A stretch of DNA of 36,091 nt, taken from positions 1 to 36,091 of the forward strand of contig WRAX01000025.1 in NCBI GenBank assembly GCA_009779935.1. Reading direction: 5' to 3'. The position numbers were made by a program, and so were the translations under genes. Below, in pieces: positions 8,177-15,888 of this stretch. The stretch comes from Defluviitaleaceae bacterium. Its GTDB lineage: Bacteria; Bacillota; Clostridia; Lachnospirales; WRAX01. Each line of letters opens with the position of its first letter. Position 1 is the stretch's first letter. The notes under the pieces were generated by a model. That model saw only the letters and a list, made by a program, of their open reading frames with translations. It did no database searches and was not told the DNA's origin.

Positions 8177-9442
8177 ATGAAGGATAACGCACAAAAGCTA
8201 CTGGATTATATTTACAAAAGCCCCACGGCATACCATGCCACGGATAATGCTGTGGAGGAGCTTAAAAAAGCCGGTTTTACCCAGCTTTTTGAAAAGGATA
8301 CCTGGGATATGCAGGCCGGGGGCAAGTATTTTGTGGCTAAAAACGGCTCTGCCTTTGCGGCGTGGGTTGTAGGAAGTGATATGGATAATCCCGCTGTGCG
8401 TTGCATTGCGGCGCATACGGATTCGCCTGCTTTTGTGATAAAACCCAACCCACAGATGAAAACGGGGGAATACATTAAGCTAAACACAAGCCCATATGGC
8501 GGTATGATTTTGCATACTTGGTTTGACCGCCCATTGGCTTTGGCGGGGCGGGTTTTGCTAAAATCCGATAACTTTCTTGCGCCTGTGGAGCGTCTTATTA
8601 ACATTAACCGCCCCTTGCTGGTTATCCCATCCCTTGCCATCCATCTTAACCGGGAAGTGAATAAGGGCGTGGAAATTAACCCGCAAAACCACACCCTACC
8701 TTTTGCCGCCATGGTGAATGAGGAGCTGGAAAACGACAACTATCTTGTCAACTTACTAACGGCGGAGCTAAAATGTGATGCAAGCGAAATTCTTGATTTT
8801 GACCTGACATTGTATGAATATGCCCGCAACGGCTTTGTGGGCGGGGGCAAATTTATTTCATCCCCCCGTTTGGATGATTTGTGGATGGTACATGCGGGGC
8901 TGGAAGCCATTTTGGGTGCCGGGCCCGACACATTTACTAAGCTACTTTTCTGCCCTGATAACGAGGAAATTGGCTCCATGACCGCATGGGGAGCCCACAG
9001 CCGCTTTATCCAAAGCGTTTTGGAGCGCATTGTGGGGCGTGATAAATTTGACCAGGCAATGGCAAACAGCTTTATCGTGTCGGCTGACCTTGGGCATGCC
9101 CAAAACCCCAACTATGCGGATAAGGATGACCCCACAAGCCCCTCCATTATGGGCAAGGGGCCAATTGTGAAATATTCTGCCATGCAAAAGTATGCTACCA
9201 ATGGCTACACGGCCGCTGTTTTTAGGGGTTTGTGCGAAAGGGCCAATGTGCCCTGCCAAGGATACATAACCCGCTCGGATGTGACGGGGGGCGGCACAAT
9301 TGGTGCCATGATGAGTGCAAAATTAGGATGTGCTGTGGTGGATATGGGGCTTGCCGTGCTTGGCATGCACAGTATACGGGAGCTTGGCGCAGTTATCGAT
9401 AACGAATATGTGTTAAAGCTTTTCAAAACATTTTTTGAATAA
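8177..9442 (+). CDS. apeB: M18 family aminopeptidase
   Basis: A 421-residue cytosolic zinc aminopeptidase of family M18, predicted to release N-terminal residues (often acidic) from peptides. The expected metal and catalytic positions are visible: AAHTDSPAF (His-x-Asp), SPRLDDLW, CPDNEEIGS (catalytic Glu pair), SADLGHAQNPNY, DVTGGGTIG, and the C-terminal GMHSIRE with the last His ligand. The length is normal for the family. The start is ATG 8177 behind GGGAGGAAA; the TTG five codons upstream lies on top of the ribosome binding site. It is embedded in the co-directional run, 12 bases before the DUF368 gene. Confidence 0.93.
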   Translation: MKDNAQKLLDYIYKSPTAYHATDNAVEELKKAGFTQLFEKDTWDMQAGGKYFVAKNGSAFAAWVVGSDMDNPAVRCIAAHTDSPAFVIKPNPQMKTGEYIKLNTSPYGGMILHTWFDRPLALAGRVLLKSDNFLAPVERLININRPLLVIPSLAIHLNREVNKGVEINPQNHTLPFAAMVNEELENDNYLVNLLTAELKCDASEILDFDLTLYEYARNGFVGGGKFISSPRLDDLWMVHAGLEAILGAGPDTFTKLLFCPDNEEIGSMTAWGAHSRFIQSVLERIVGRDKFDQAMANSFIVSADLGHAQNPNYADKDDPTSPSIMGKGPIVKYSAMQKYATNGYTAAVFRGLCERANVPCQGYITRSDVTGGGTIGAMMSAKLGCAVVDMGLAVLGMHSIRELGAVIDNEYVLKLFKTFFE

Positions 9443-9454
9443 TGGAGTTGAATA

Positions 9455-10372
9455 ATGATAATTAACGCTATCAAAGGGATATTTATCGGCATTGCGCTGA
9501 TAATACCCGGCCTTTCGGCAAGCACCTTTGCAGTGGTGATGGGCTTGTATGACAAACTTATCTCATCAGTAAACGAGCTGCGCAAGCAACCGAAAAAAAG
9601 CCTGAAATTTTTGCTGCCCATTGGGGTGGGGGTTGCGGTTGGCATTTTGGTGTCGGCGGGGCCATTTTTGCATGTTATTAACTACTTCCCGCTGCCAAGT
9701 TATGCCTTTTTTATCGGTTTGGTGCTGGGCAGTGTGCCCGTCATCTTCCGCAAAATGAAGCCGGGCTTGCCCCAAAAATACAACTTTGCTTTTTTGGTGC
9801 TGGGGCTTGCCATTATTGTGGTTATGAGCCTTTTCACATCCGCCGGAGAAATTGGGGATGATGCGGCAAACAGTATTTACAGCCTTTGGCGTGCTGTTAC
9901 CATTTTTGGGGCAGGCTTTATATCTTGTTTTCTTATTGCTGTGCCGGGTGTTAGCGGGTCTATGGTGCTTATTTTGATTGGTATGGCGGCCATTGTTTAC
10001 GGTGCGGTGGATAATTTGGCGGATGCGCTGATAATGATTGTGCGTGGGCAAGAAGGGGCTTTTGCCCTTGGGGCCGGTGCATTTGGCATTTTAATTGTGT
10101 TTTTTGCAGGGGCACTGCTTGGGCTTTTGCTTGCCGCCAAACTTATTGGCGCATTAATACAGCGGCGTGAGGCCAGCGTGTATTTTGCGGTTATGGGTTT
10201 GGTGCTGGGGGCGGTTTATGCCCTTTATGCCATAGGCATACATGACAATATTTTAGCAACATTTGACAGTGGCGGCGGGGCAATTCCCCGTGATTTGTTG
10301 CTGGTTGGCGCATCCCTTGCCCTTGGCTTTATTTGCACAGGTTTTATGGGTAGGGAGAAGCGCAATACATAA
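9455..10372 (+). CDS. popT: DUF368/PopT-type undecaprenyl-phosphate translocase
   Basis: A 305-residue polytopic membrane protein. The DUF368 signature appears twice as an inverted-repeat-like pair: IIPGLSAST near residue 17 and VPGVSGSMV near residue 165, each at the start of a re-entrant hydrophobic segment. About eight hydrophobic stretches are present. DUF368 proteins have been shown to act as undecaprenyl-phosphate flippases (PopT), which recycle the lipid carrier used for cell-wall and surface-polymer synthesis. That role is inferred here from family membership only. The start ATG follows GGAG and lies 12 bases after the aminopeptidase stop. Confidence 0.88.
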   Translation: MIINAIKGIFIGIALIIPGLSASTFAVVMGLYDKLISSVNELRKQPKKSLKFLLPIGVGVAVGILVSAGPFLHVINYFPLPSYAFFIGLVLGSVPVIFRKMKPGLPQKYNFAFLVLGLAIIVVMSLFTSAGEIGDDAANSIYSLWRAVTIFGAGFISCFLIAVPGVSGSMVLILIGMAAIVYGAVDNLADALIMIVRGQEGAFALGAGAFGILIVFFAGALLGLLLAAKLIGALIQRREASVYFAVMGLVLGAVYALYAIGIHDNILATFDSGGGAIPRDLLLVGASLALGFICTGFMGREKRNT

Positions 10373-10445
10373 GCAAGCAGGGTGGACGGGTGGGCGCATA
10401 TTAACAGGGACTGGCGATGCCTGCCCCTAAAAAGGAGGTGAGAAA

Positions 10446-11360
10446 ATGAAATGGACAAGAACAACCATAACCACAACCCCCCAGCAGATTGAGGAGTTAG
10501 CAGCGGTGCTTATTGCCCGCCATATCGAGGCTTTTGAAATTTTTAACCCTGATGAGCAAAATCAACTGCTGGATGAAGGTGAATGGGATTATGTGGAAGA
10601 AGGGTTGGTGTATGATGGCCCTGCCCATATCCGCTTTTATCTAGACGAGGAAAATGCCACATTTTTAACCCATGGGCTGGCAGAGGCCGTTGACCATTTG
10701 GGCAAAACAGAAATTACCATTGTGGAAGATGACTGGACAGATGCCTGGCGGGAGTTTTACAAACCTTTCAAAATCGGGAGGCGTATTGTTATCCGCCCCC
10801 ATTGGGAAGAATATATGGCAGAAGGTGATGACGTTATTTTCACCATCGACCCCGGCCATGTTTTTGGCACAGGTCAGCACCAAAGCACCGCCCTTTGCAT
10901 CCAAATGATAGAAACCCATTTGCAAGGTGGCGAAAATGTGCTGGATATTGGTTGCGGAAGCGGTATTTTATCCATCATATCCTTGCTTTTGGGGGCGCAC
11001 CATGCCACGGCGATGGATATTGACCCCATGGCAACTAAAATGACCGATACCAATGGTGCGCTAAATGGCATCCCCGATGGCAAGTTAACCACATTACACG
11101 GCAATTTATTGGCAAACCCAAACCTAATAAAAAATAAAAAATTTGACCTTATTGTTGCCAATATTGTTGCAGATGTGGTTATCCAGCTGGCACCTGTTGT
11201 AAAAGGGCTTATTGCACATGGCGGGCGGTTTATCGCCGGCGGCATAATTGCCGAACGGGCAAATGATGTGGAGCAGGCTCTGGAAGCGGCAGGATTTAGC
11301 GTGGATGGCAAGATTACACAGGAAGGATGGGTGGCATACTATGCATCGCTTTTTTATTAA
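10446..11360 (+). CDS. prmA: Ribosomal protein L11 methyltransferase
   Basis: A 304-residue SAM-dependent enzyme that trimethylates lysines and the N-terminus of ribosomal protein L11. An N-terminal substrate-binding domain (to about residue 115) is followed by DPGHVFGTGQH and the SAM-binding motif LDIGCGSGILSI (about residue 165). The segment VANIVADVV stands where the family has its NIL-type motif. The start ATG follows a near-perfect AAAGGAGGTGAG. A 73-base gap with no clear structure precedes it. The last 20 bases overlap the start of rsmE, a pairing common in Bacillota. Confidence 0.95.
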   Translation: MKWTRTTITTTPQQIEELAAVLIARHIEAFEIFNPDEQNQLLDEGEWDYVEEGLVYDGPAHIRFYLDEENATFLTHGLAEAVDHLGKTEITIVEDDWTDAWREFYKPFKIGRRIVIRPHWEEYMAEGDDVIFTIDPGHVFGTGQHQSTALCIQMIETHLQGGENVLDIGCGSGILSIISLLLGAHHATAMDIDPMATKMTDTNGALNGIPDGKLTTLHGNLLANPNLIKNKKFDLIVANIVADVVIQLAPVVKGLIAHGGRFIAGGIIAERANDVEQALEAAGFSVDGKITQEGWVAYYASLFY

Positions 11361-12057
11361 CCCAGACGAAATGAAAGACCAAACCGTGGTGTTGACGGGG
11401 GAAAATGCCTATCACGGCAATGTGTTGCGCCTGCGTGCAGGCGAGGAAATCGTGGTGGCTATGGGTGATGGTTTTGACCATCGTTGCGCTGTAACCCAAG
11501 TGGATAAGCGGGAAATACATGCCAATGTAACCGCTAAGTTGGAAAACGAAACGGAGCTGCCTGTTAAAATAACCCTTTTCCAAGCCTTACCCAAAGGGGA
11601 CAAGATGGCAGATATCATCGAATTTGCTGTGGAGCTTGGCGTGCATAGCATTGTGCCTGTGGAAACAGCACGTTGCCTTGCAAAAGGTGATAAGGCGGAG
11701 CGATGGCAAAAAATTGCAGAAGCCGGTGCAAAACTATCCCATAGGGCTTATATCCCCCAAATTGGGCAGATTTGTAGCTTGGAAGAAGCCATTGCGCAAG
11801 CACAAGCGTTGGACATGCCCTTTGCCTGCTTTGAAGGGGAAAAGACATATAACCTACCGGGATTATTGCAAGGCAAAAGCCCTGCAACCATAGGTTTTTT
11901 TGTGGGTCCGGAAGGCGGCTTTGATTATGATGAGGTGGATTTGTTCCACAAAAGCATCATACCAACCATAACCCTTGGCAAGCGTATTTTGCGCACCCAG
12001 TCCGCTGCCGCCTGTGTGCTTGCGGGCATAAATTTTTGGCAAAGCATGGCAAAATAA
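11341..12057 (+). CDS. rsmE: 16S rRNA (uracil-1498-N3)-methyltransferase
   Basis: A 238-residue SPOUT-class methyltransferase for U1498 of 16S rRNA. It begins MHRFFINPDEM, followed by an N-terminal PUA-like domain. The knotted SAM-binding core shows VGPEGGFDYDEVD and LGKRILRTQSAA, where the family usually has LG.RILRTETA. The start is ATG 11341 inside the end of prmA; the in-frame upstream extension overlaps the prmA domain and lacks family similarity. The length is normal. Confidence 0.95.
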   Translation: MHRFFINPDEMKDQTVVLTGENAYHGNVLRLRAGEEIVVAMGDGFDHRCAVTQVDKREIHANVTAKLENETELPVKITLFQALPKGDKMADIIEFAVELGVHSIVPVETARCLAKGDKAERWQKIAEAGAKLSHRAYIPQIGQICSLEEAIAQAQALDMPFACFEGEKTYNLPGLLQGKSPATIGFFVGPEGGFDYDEVDLFHKSIIPTITLGKRILRTQSAAACVLAGINFWQSMAK

Positions 12058-12072
12058 CGGGAGGTGTGCGCT

Positions 12073-13098
12073 GTGACTGTTGGCTATTTGTGGCCGCCGC
12101 TGTATAAAAAAAGAACGGACTTTCATCGTGTGATGAGCGGCGTGGCAGCTATGCGAGGCATAGAGCTTTTTCATTTTTTTAGTACGAAAAGCATCAACTT
12201 CGACGACAAAACAATTTTGGGAAATGTGTGGAGTGTTAGATTGGGAAGGTTTGTCAGAAAACCCATGCCATTTCCGGACATTATTCAAGACGTCACCGTT
12301 CCTATTGATTCAAAAGCAAGGGACAGGCTAAGAAGAGCCGGCGTGTTAACCACTTGGGTCAACTTGGGCGGTAAGATAAAAATCGACAATATTTTAACAA
12401 ATAGCCAACTGGAAAAGTACACACTTAAAACATATAGCTTGCAGAAAACATCTATCGAGCAGTTGTTAGATGAGCATGAAACGGTGATTGCGAAGCCTTT
12501 GCAAGGTATGCTTGGTGGTGGTGTTCATAAATTCACCAAAAGCAATTATGGCATTTTTATGCACCTGCGGAATGAGAGGCGAGCCATCACAAGCCAGCAA
12601 TTGCACGAAAAGGAAGAGGAGCTAAGAGCAAAAAACTACATAGCCCAAGAGTTTTTTGATTCCCGCACAAAAGCGGGCAACCCCTTTGATGTGAAGATTT
12701 ACACCATAAGGGGCGGGGGAAACGGCGAATGGACGCATTTGACAATGCTGCCAAGGGTGGGGGCTGCCGAGGGGCTGGTTTCCAATGTGGGGCAGGCGGG
12801 CAACGCTTTGCTTTTTCCCGAAAACTTTTTGCGTACTGAGCTTGGTGATGTATGGGAAGGAGTTTACGATGAGCTTAAAAAACTTGCCAAGGATGTGCCG
12901 GTAGTTTTAGAAAAAGAGTACAAAAGGCCACTGACAACCATTGGGATTGATGTGGGTATAGAAAGAAAAAATAACACCGTAAAACTTTTTGAGGCGAACA
13001 GCACCATTTATATGACGCCCCACAAAATGGAAATGTTTGAAGCCCACATAAACCAGTGGAAGTGGCTCTATAATCACCACAAAAGGATGGAGAGCTAA
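12073..13098 (+). CDS. YheC/YheD-family ATP-grasp protein
   Basis: A 341-residue protein matching the YheC/YheD ATP-grasp family, first named from spore-coat-associated proteins of Bacillus. ATP-grasp features are IAKPLQGMLGGGV (about residue 140), YIAQEFFD followed by NPFDVKIYTIRG, RVGAAEGLVSNVGQAG, and a C-terminal TIGIDVGIE...LFEANS block that supplies the metal-binding Glu and Asn. The substrate of this family is unknown. The start is taken at GTG 12073, 8 bases after GGGAGG, so the protein begins MTVGYLWPP; the GTG at 12064 overlaps the ribosome binding site. The receiver-like gene begins on the base after its stop, so the two are very likely cotranslated. Confidence 0.8.
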   Translation: MTVGYLWPPLYKKRTDFHRVMSGVAAMRGIELFHFFSTKSINFDDKTILGNVWSVRLGRFVRKPMPFPDIIQDVTVPIDSKARDRLRRAGVLTTWVNLGGKIKIDNILTNSQLEKYTLKTYSLQKTSIEQLLDEHETVIAKPLQGMLGGGVHKFTKSNYGIFMHLRNERRAITSQQLHEKEEELRAKNYIAQEFFDSRTKAGNPFDVKIYTIRGGGNGEWTHLTMLPRVGAAEGLVSNVGQAGNALLFPENFLRTELGDVWEGVYDELKKLAKDVPVVLEKEYKRPLTTIGIDVGIERKNNTVKLFEANSTIYMTPHKMEMFEAHINQWKWLYNHHKRMES

Positions 13099-13497
13099 AT
13101 GACTGACAAAATCAAAATCTTTATAGTAGACGACAGTAAAATGGGACAGATGATGCTGTCCAGATTGTTAACGGAAACATCACCCCATGCGGAGGTTGTG
13201 GGAGAAAGCAGCAATGCCAGCGGGGCAATTTTTGCGCTGGAAGATGCTAACCCCCATATTGTAATGTTAAAGCTTAATATACCGGGCGATATGGATTCAG
13301 AAGAAGCTTTACGCAGAATTAAGGAAGTGGATCCAAATATCTATATTGTGCTATGTCCTATGCCGCAGGACAGGGAGGAGCTTGACAACTACATCCGCAC
13401 AGGCAAGGCGGATAACTTTTTGGCAAAACCTATACAAAAACCTGCTTTACAGCGGCTTATTGCGGCTTATGGGCAGCGGAAGAGGTCCCAGCAATGA
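13099..13497 (+). CDS. Stand-alone CheY-like receiver protein lacking the phospho-acceptor Asp
   Basis: A 132-residue single-domain receiver. The start FIVDDSKMGQMMLSRLL gives the acidic pair of the metal site, and NFLAKPIQ gives the conserved Lys-Pro near the C-terminus. The strand that should read 'DIVLLDxxMP' reads HIVMLKLNIPG, so the phosphorylated Asp is replaced by Lys. The protein is therefore probably a pseudo-receiver that cannot be phosphorylated in the usual way, acting by binding a partner. There is no DNA-binding domain. It begins directly after the YheC/YheD stop and overlaps the desulfurase start by four bases (ATGA), so its dose is tied to both neighbours. No histidine kinase is present. 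Confidence 0.85.
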   Translation: MTDKIKIFIVDDSKMGQMMLSRLLTETSPHAEVVGESSNASGAIFALEDANPHIVMLKLNIPGDMDSEEALRRIKEVDPNIYIVLCPMPQDREELDNYIRTGKADNFLAKPIQKPALQRLIAAYGQRKRSQQ

Positions 13498-14576
13498 TTT
13501 ATTTGGATCATGCAGCAACCACGCCGCCATCAAAGGCGGCAAAGGCGGCTGCTTTGCGCAGTTTTAATATGTTTGGCAACCCATCGTCCTTGCACGTTTT
13601 GGGGATTGAGGCTGAAAAGGAAATTGCCCATGCCCGTGATGTTTTGGCAAGAATTATTGGTGCAAGCCCGCCTCGGCTAATTTTTGCATCCGGCGGGACA
13701 GAGGCTAACAATTTGGCATTAAAGGGGACGGCACGCAAGCACAAGGGACGGCGCATTATAACAACAAGGATGGAGCATTCCTCCATCCTTGAAACTTTGG
13801 CTGTAATGGCGGATTTTGAGCCCCTTTACCTTGATACGGACGAGGGTGGGGCCATATGCCTTGATGCACTGCAAAAAGCCCTGGAAGAGCCAACCTGCCT
13901 TGTTTCCATCCATCATGTAAATAGTGCTACGGGAGTTATTCAAGACATACATGCCATTGGGAACATAATTAAACGGGTAAGCCCCACCACCTTATTTCAT
14001 GTGGATGCTGCCCAGTCATTCTGCAAACTTCCTATACATGTGAATAATATGCAGGTTGACTTGCTGACGGCATCCGCCCATAAAGTTGGCGGGCTGAAGG
14101 GCTGCGGCTTCCTGTTTATACGTGATGGTGTGCATTGTGCGCCCACAACCCAAGGCGGCGGGCAGGAGAGGGGCTTGCGCAGCGGCACGGAAAATGTGGC
14201 GGGCATTCTGTCTTTCGCTGCTGCTGCCGAAAGCTTTATGCCTATAACCGCCCCGCTTAAACAGGTTTTTCTGGATGCACTAAATCTTGATGATGTAAAG
14301 GTTTTGGGCAAAAATACCAGCCCATACATCCTCAACATTGATGTGGCAGGGGTTAATCCCGAGGTGCTTTTGAATGCCCTTAGCCAGCGGGGCGTGTGCG
14401 TTTCTGCTGGTGCGGCGTGTTCGGCCAATAAAAAGGGGCAGGGGCAAATAGGGTGGGGGCAAGCCCCCACCCTACGGGTTAGTTTTGGTGAAGGCAATAC
14501 AGTGGATGAGGTGGTTAAAGCCGCTGAATTACTTACAGAAATCGCTACCAACCTGCGAAAGCTACGTAAATTGTAG
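13494..14576 (+). CDS. Cysteine desulfurase (NifS/IscS-like) with a palindrome-derived C-terminal segment
   Basis: A 360-residue pyridoxal-phosphate cysteine desulfurase that takes sulfur from cysteine. It shows MIYLDHAATTPP at the start, GGTEANNLALKG, HVDAAQS, the PLP lysine in TASAHKVGGLKG, RSGTEN, and the active-site loop SAGAACSA with the nucleophilic Cys. Directly upstream of thiI, its probable job is sulfur supply for ThiI-dependent tRNA 4-thiouridine or thiamine synthesis. It is shorter than usual: only about 15 residues lie between ACSA and LRVSFG, where relatives have more. Part of that stretch (GWGQAPT) is encoded by a 26-bp palindrome whose second copy provides the TAG stop codon. 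The start ATG overlaps the receiver stop. Confidence 0.9.
   Translation: MIYLDHAATTPPSKAAKAAALRSFNMFGNPSSLHVLGIEAEKEIAHARDVLARIIGASPPRLIFASGGTEANNLALKGTARKHKGRRIITTRMEHSSILETLAVMADFEPLYLDTDEGGAICLDALQKALEEPTCLVSIHHVNSATGVIQDIHAIGNIIKRVSPTTLFHVDAAQSFCKLPIHVNNMQVDLLTASAHKVGGLKGCGFLFIRDGVHCAPTTQGGGQERGLRSGTENVAGILSFAAAAESFMPITAPLKQVFLDALNLDDVKVLGKNTSPYILNIDVAGVNPEVLLNALSQRGVCVSAGAACSANKKGQGQIGWGQAPTLRVSFGEGNTVDEVVKAAELLTEIATNLRKLRKL
14449..14474. repeat. Palindrome copy 1, inside the cysteine desulfurase gene
   Basis: A perfect inverted repeat with 12-bp arms (TAGGGTGGGGGC and its complement) around a 2-base AA centre. It lies in frame within the desulfurase coding sequence and encodes roughly I-G-W-G-Q-A-P-T-L. 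An almost identical palindrome, differing only in the centre (TT instead of AA), lies 125 bases downstream. The pair looks like a short interspersed palindromic element. Confidence 0.9.
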
Positions 14577-14599
14577 GGTGGGGGCTTGCCCCCACCCTA
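14574..14599. repeat. Palindrome copy 2, spanning the cysteine desulfurase stop codon
   Basis: The same 12-bp arms as the copy at 14449-14474, around a TT centre. The first three bases of the palindrome are the TAG stop codon of the desulfurase. It lies between that stop and the thiI ribosome binding site (GGGAGG). No T run follows on either strand, so it is not a normal terminator, although the hairpin could modulate thiI translation or protect the upstream message. Confidence 0.9.
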
Positions 14600-14622
14600 T
14601 GCAATAAACCGGGAGGAAAACT

Positions 14623-15801
14623 GTGGATAAAACACAAGAAATTTTGCTGATAAAGTATGGTGAGATTGCCCTGCGGGGCGGCAACCGCCGAATATATGAA
14701 AATATGCTGATGGATGCCATACGCAAAAACCTTGCAAATGCCGGGTTTGCAGGCTTATCGGTTTATAAAGAGCAGGGGCGTTTTGTGGTGGTGGGTGATG
14801 GGCTTGCCGGTGCAATCCCCCATATTGCTTGTGTTTTTGGCATCACATCCATTTGCCGTGGCGTGCGCACATCCCAGCGCACTTTGGAGGGTTTGTATGA
14901 TGCTGCTTTGGAATACACCAAGGAAAATCTGGGCCATTGCGCTACTTTTAAGGTGGCGACCAAAAGGGCAGATAAAAACTTCCCCGGCCGAAGCGACCAA
15001 ATGTCTGCCGAGCTGGGTGGGCATTTGCTTGCCCACTTTCCCCATCTTAAAGTAAAGCTGGAAAAGCCTGATTTTAACCTTGTTGTGGAGATTCGTAACA
15101 GTATTTACATCTACTCCCAATCCACGGAAGTGGCAGGGCCCGGTGGTTTGCCCTCCGGATCTGCCGGTAAGGGCGTGCTACTTTTGTCCGGCGGCATTGA
15201 TAGCCCTGTGGCGGGTTATTTGGCGGCAAAACGGGGCATTTCCCTTACTGCTGTCTACTTCCACTCACCCCCTTATACATCCGAGCGTGCAAAGGAAAAG
15301 GTGGTGGATATTGCCAAGCAGCTGGCATTTTACGCAGGCGGGGTTAAACTAATTGTGGTTAATTTTACCGAGATACAGCTGTTTTTGACAGACAAAACCC
15401 CTGCTGCCAAAATAACCCTGCTGTTGAAGCGTGCCATGCTTAAAATGGCGGACAAAACCGCAAAAAAAGAGGGTGCATTGGCACTGGTGACGGGGGATGC
15501 GGTGGGGCAGGTGGCAAGCCAAACCCTGCACAGCCTGCACGCCATGACGGGAGCGGCAGATTTGCCAATTTTGCGCCCACTGGTATGTTATGATAAAAAG
15601 GACATTGTAAGCCTTGCCCAAAAAATCGGCACATTCGACATTTCGGTGCGCCCTTTTGATGATTGTTGCACGTTGTTTTTGCCAAAAAACCCCGAAACCA
15701 AGCCAAAGCTGTCCATAATACAAAATATCGAGCGCAGGATGGATGAGCTTGATGAAATGATGGAAAAAGCCCTTGATGGGGCGGAGGTTTTTGAATTTTA
15801 G
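14623..15801 (+). CDS. thiI: tRNA 4-thiouridine synthetase ThiI
   Basis: A 392-residue ThiI without a C-terminal rhodanese domain, the form usual in Bacillota, where sulfur comes from a partner desulfurase. An N-terminal ferredoxin-like/THUMP region binds tRNA (KYGEIALRGGNRR, then VATKRADKNFPGRS). A PP-loop adenylation domain with LLSGGIDSPVAGY follows at about residue 187. The segments ALVTGDAVGQVASQT and RPFDDCCTLFLPKNP are typical. It activates U8 of tRNA and may also supply sulfur for thiamine. The GTG start at 14623 is 7 bases after GGGAGGAAAA. The gene lies downstream of its probable sulfur donor. Confidence 0.95.
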   Translation: MDKTQEILLIKYGEIALRGGNRRIYENMLMDAIRKNLANAGFAGLSVYKEQGRFVVVGDGLAGAIPHIACVFGITSICRGVRTSQRTLEGLYDAALEYTKENLGHCATFKVATKRADKNFPGRSDQMSAELGGHLLAHFPHLKVKLEKPDFNLVVEIRNSIYIYSQSTEVAGPGGLPSGSAGKGVLLLSGGIDSPVAGYLAAKRGISLTAVYFHSPPYTSERAKEKVVDIAKQLAFYAGGVKLIVVNFTEIQLFLTDKTPAAKITLLLKRAMLKMADKTAKKEGALALVTGDAVGQVASQTLHSLHAMTGAADLPILRPLVCYDKKDIVSLAQKIGTFDISVRPFDDCCTLFLPKNPETKPKLSIIQNIERRMDELDEMMEKALDGAEVFEF

Positions 15802-15820
15802 AGTCGCTTGCTTACAACCG

Positions 15821-15863
15821 CTACACCCCCACAACGTCTGCAATGGGCGTTGTGGGGGTGTAG
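15821..15863. repeat. Long GC-rich hairpin between convergent genes
   Basis: Perfect 16-bp arms (CTACACCCCCACAACG at 15821-15836 and its complement at 15848-15863) enclose an 11-base loop. It lies between the convergent ends of thiI and the diguanylate cyclase. No T run follows on either strand, so it is either an unusual bidirectional end-of-transcript structure or a short palindromic element. Its composition resembles the two palindromes near the desulfurase stop, but the sequence differs. Confidence 0.8.
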
Positions 15864-15888
15864 CCATTTACTTATCTAAAAGAGTGTT

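Noticed and set aside
10373-10445. Possible riboswitch or leader before prmA
   Set aside because: The gap is 73 bases with no stable hairpin or recognisable aptamer pattern; only the ribosome binding site stands out.
14449-14599. Palindromes considered as transcription terminators
   Set aside because: One is inside a coding sequence and neither is followed by a T run on either strand, so a dispersed palindromic element fits better.
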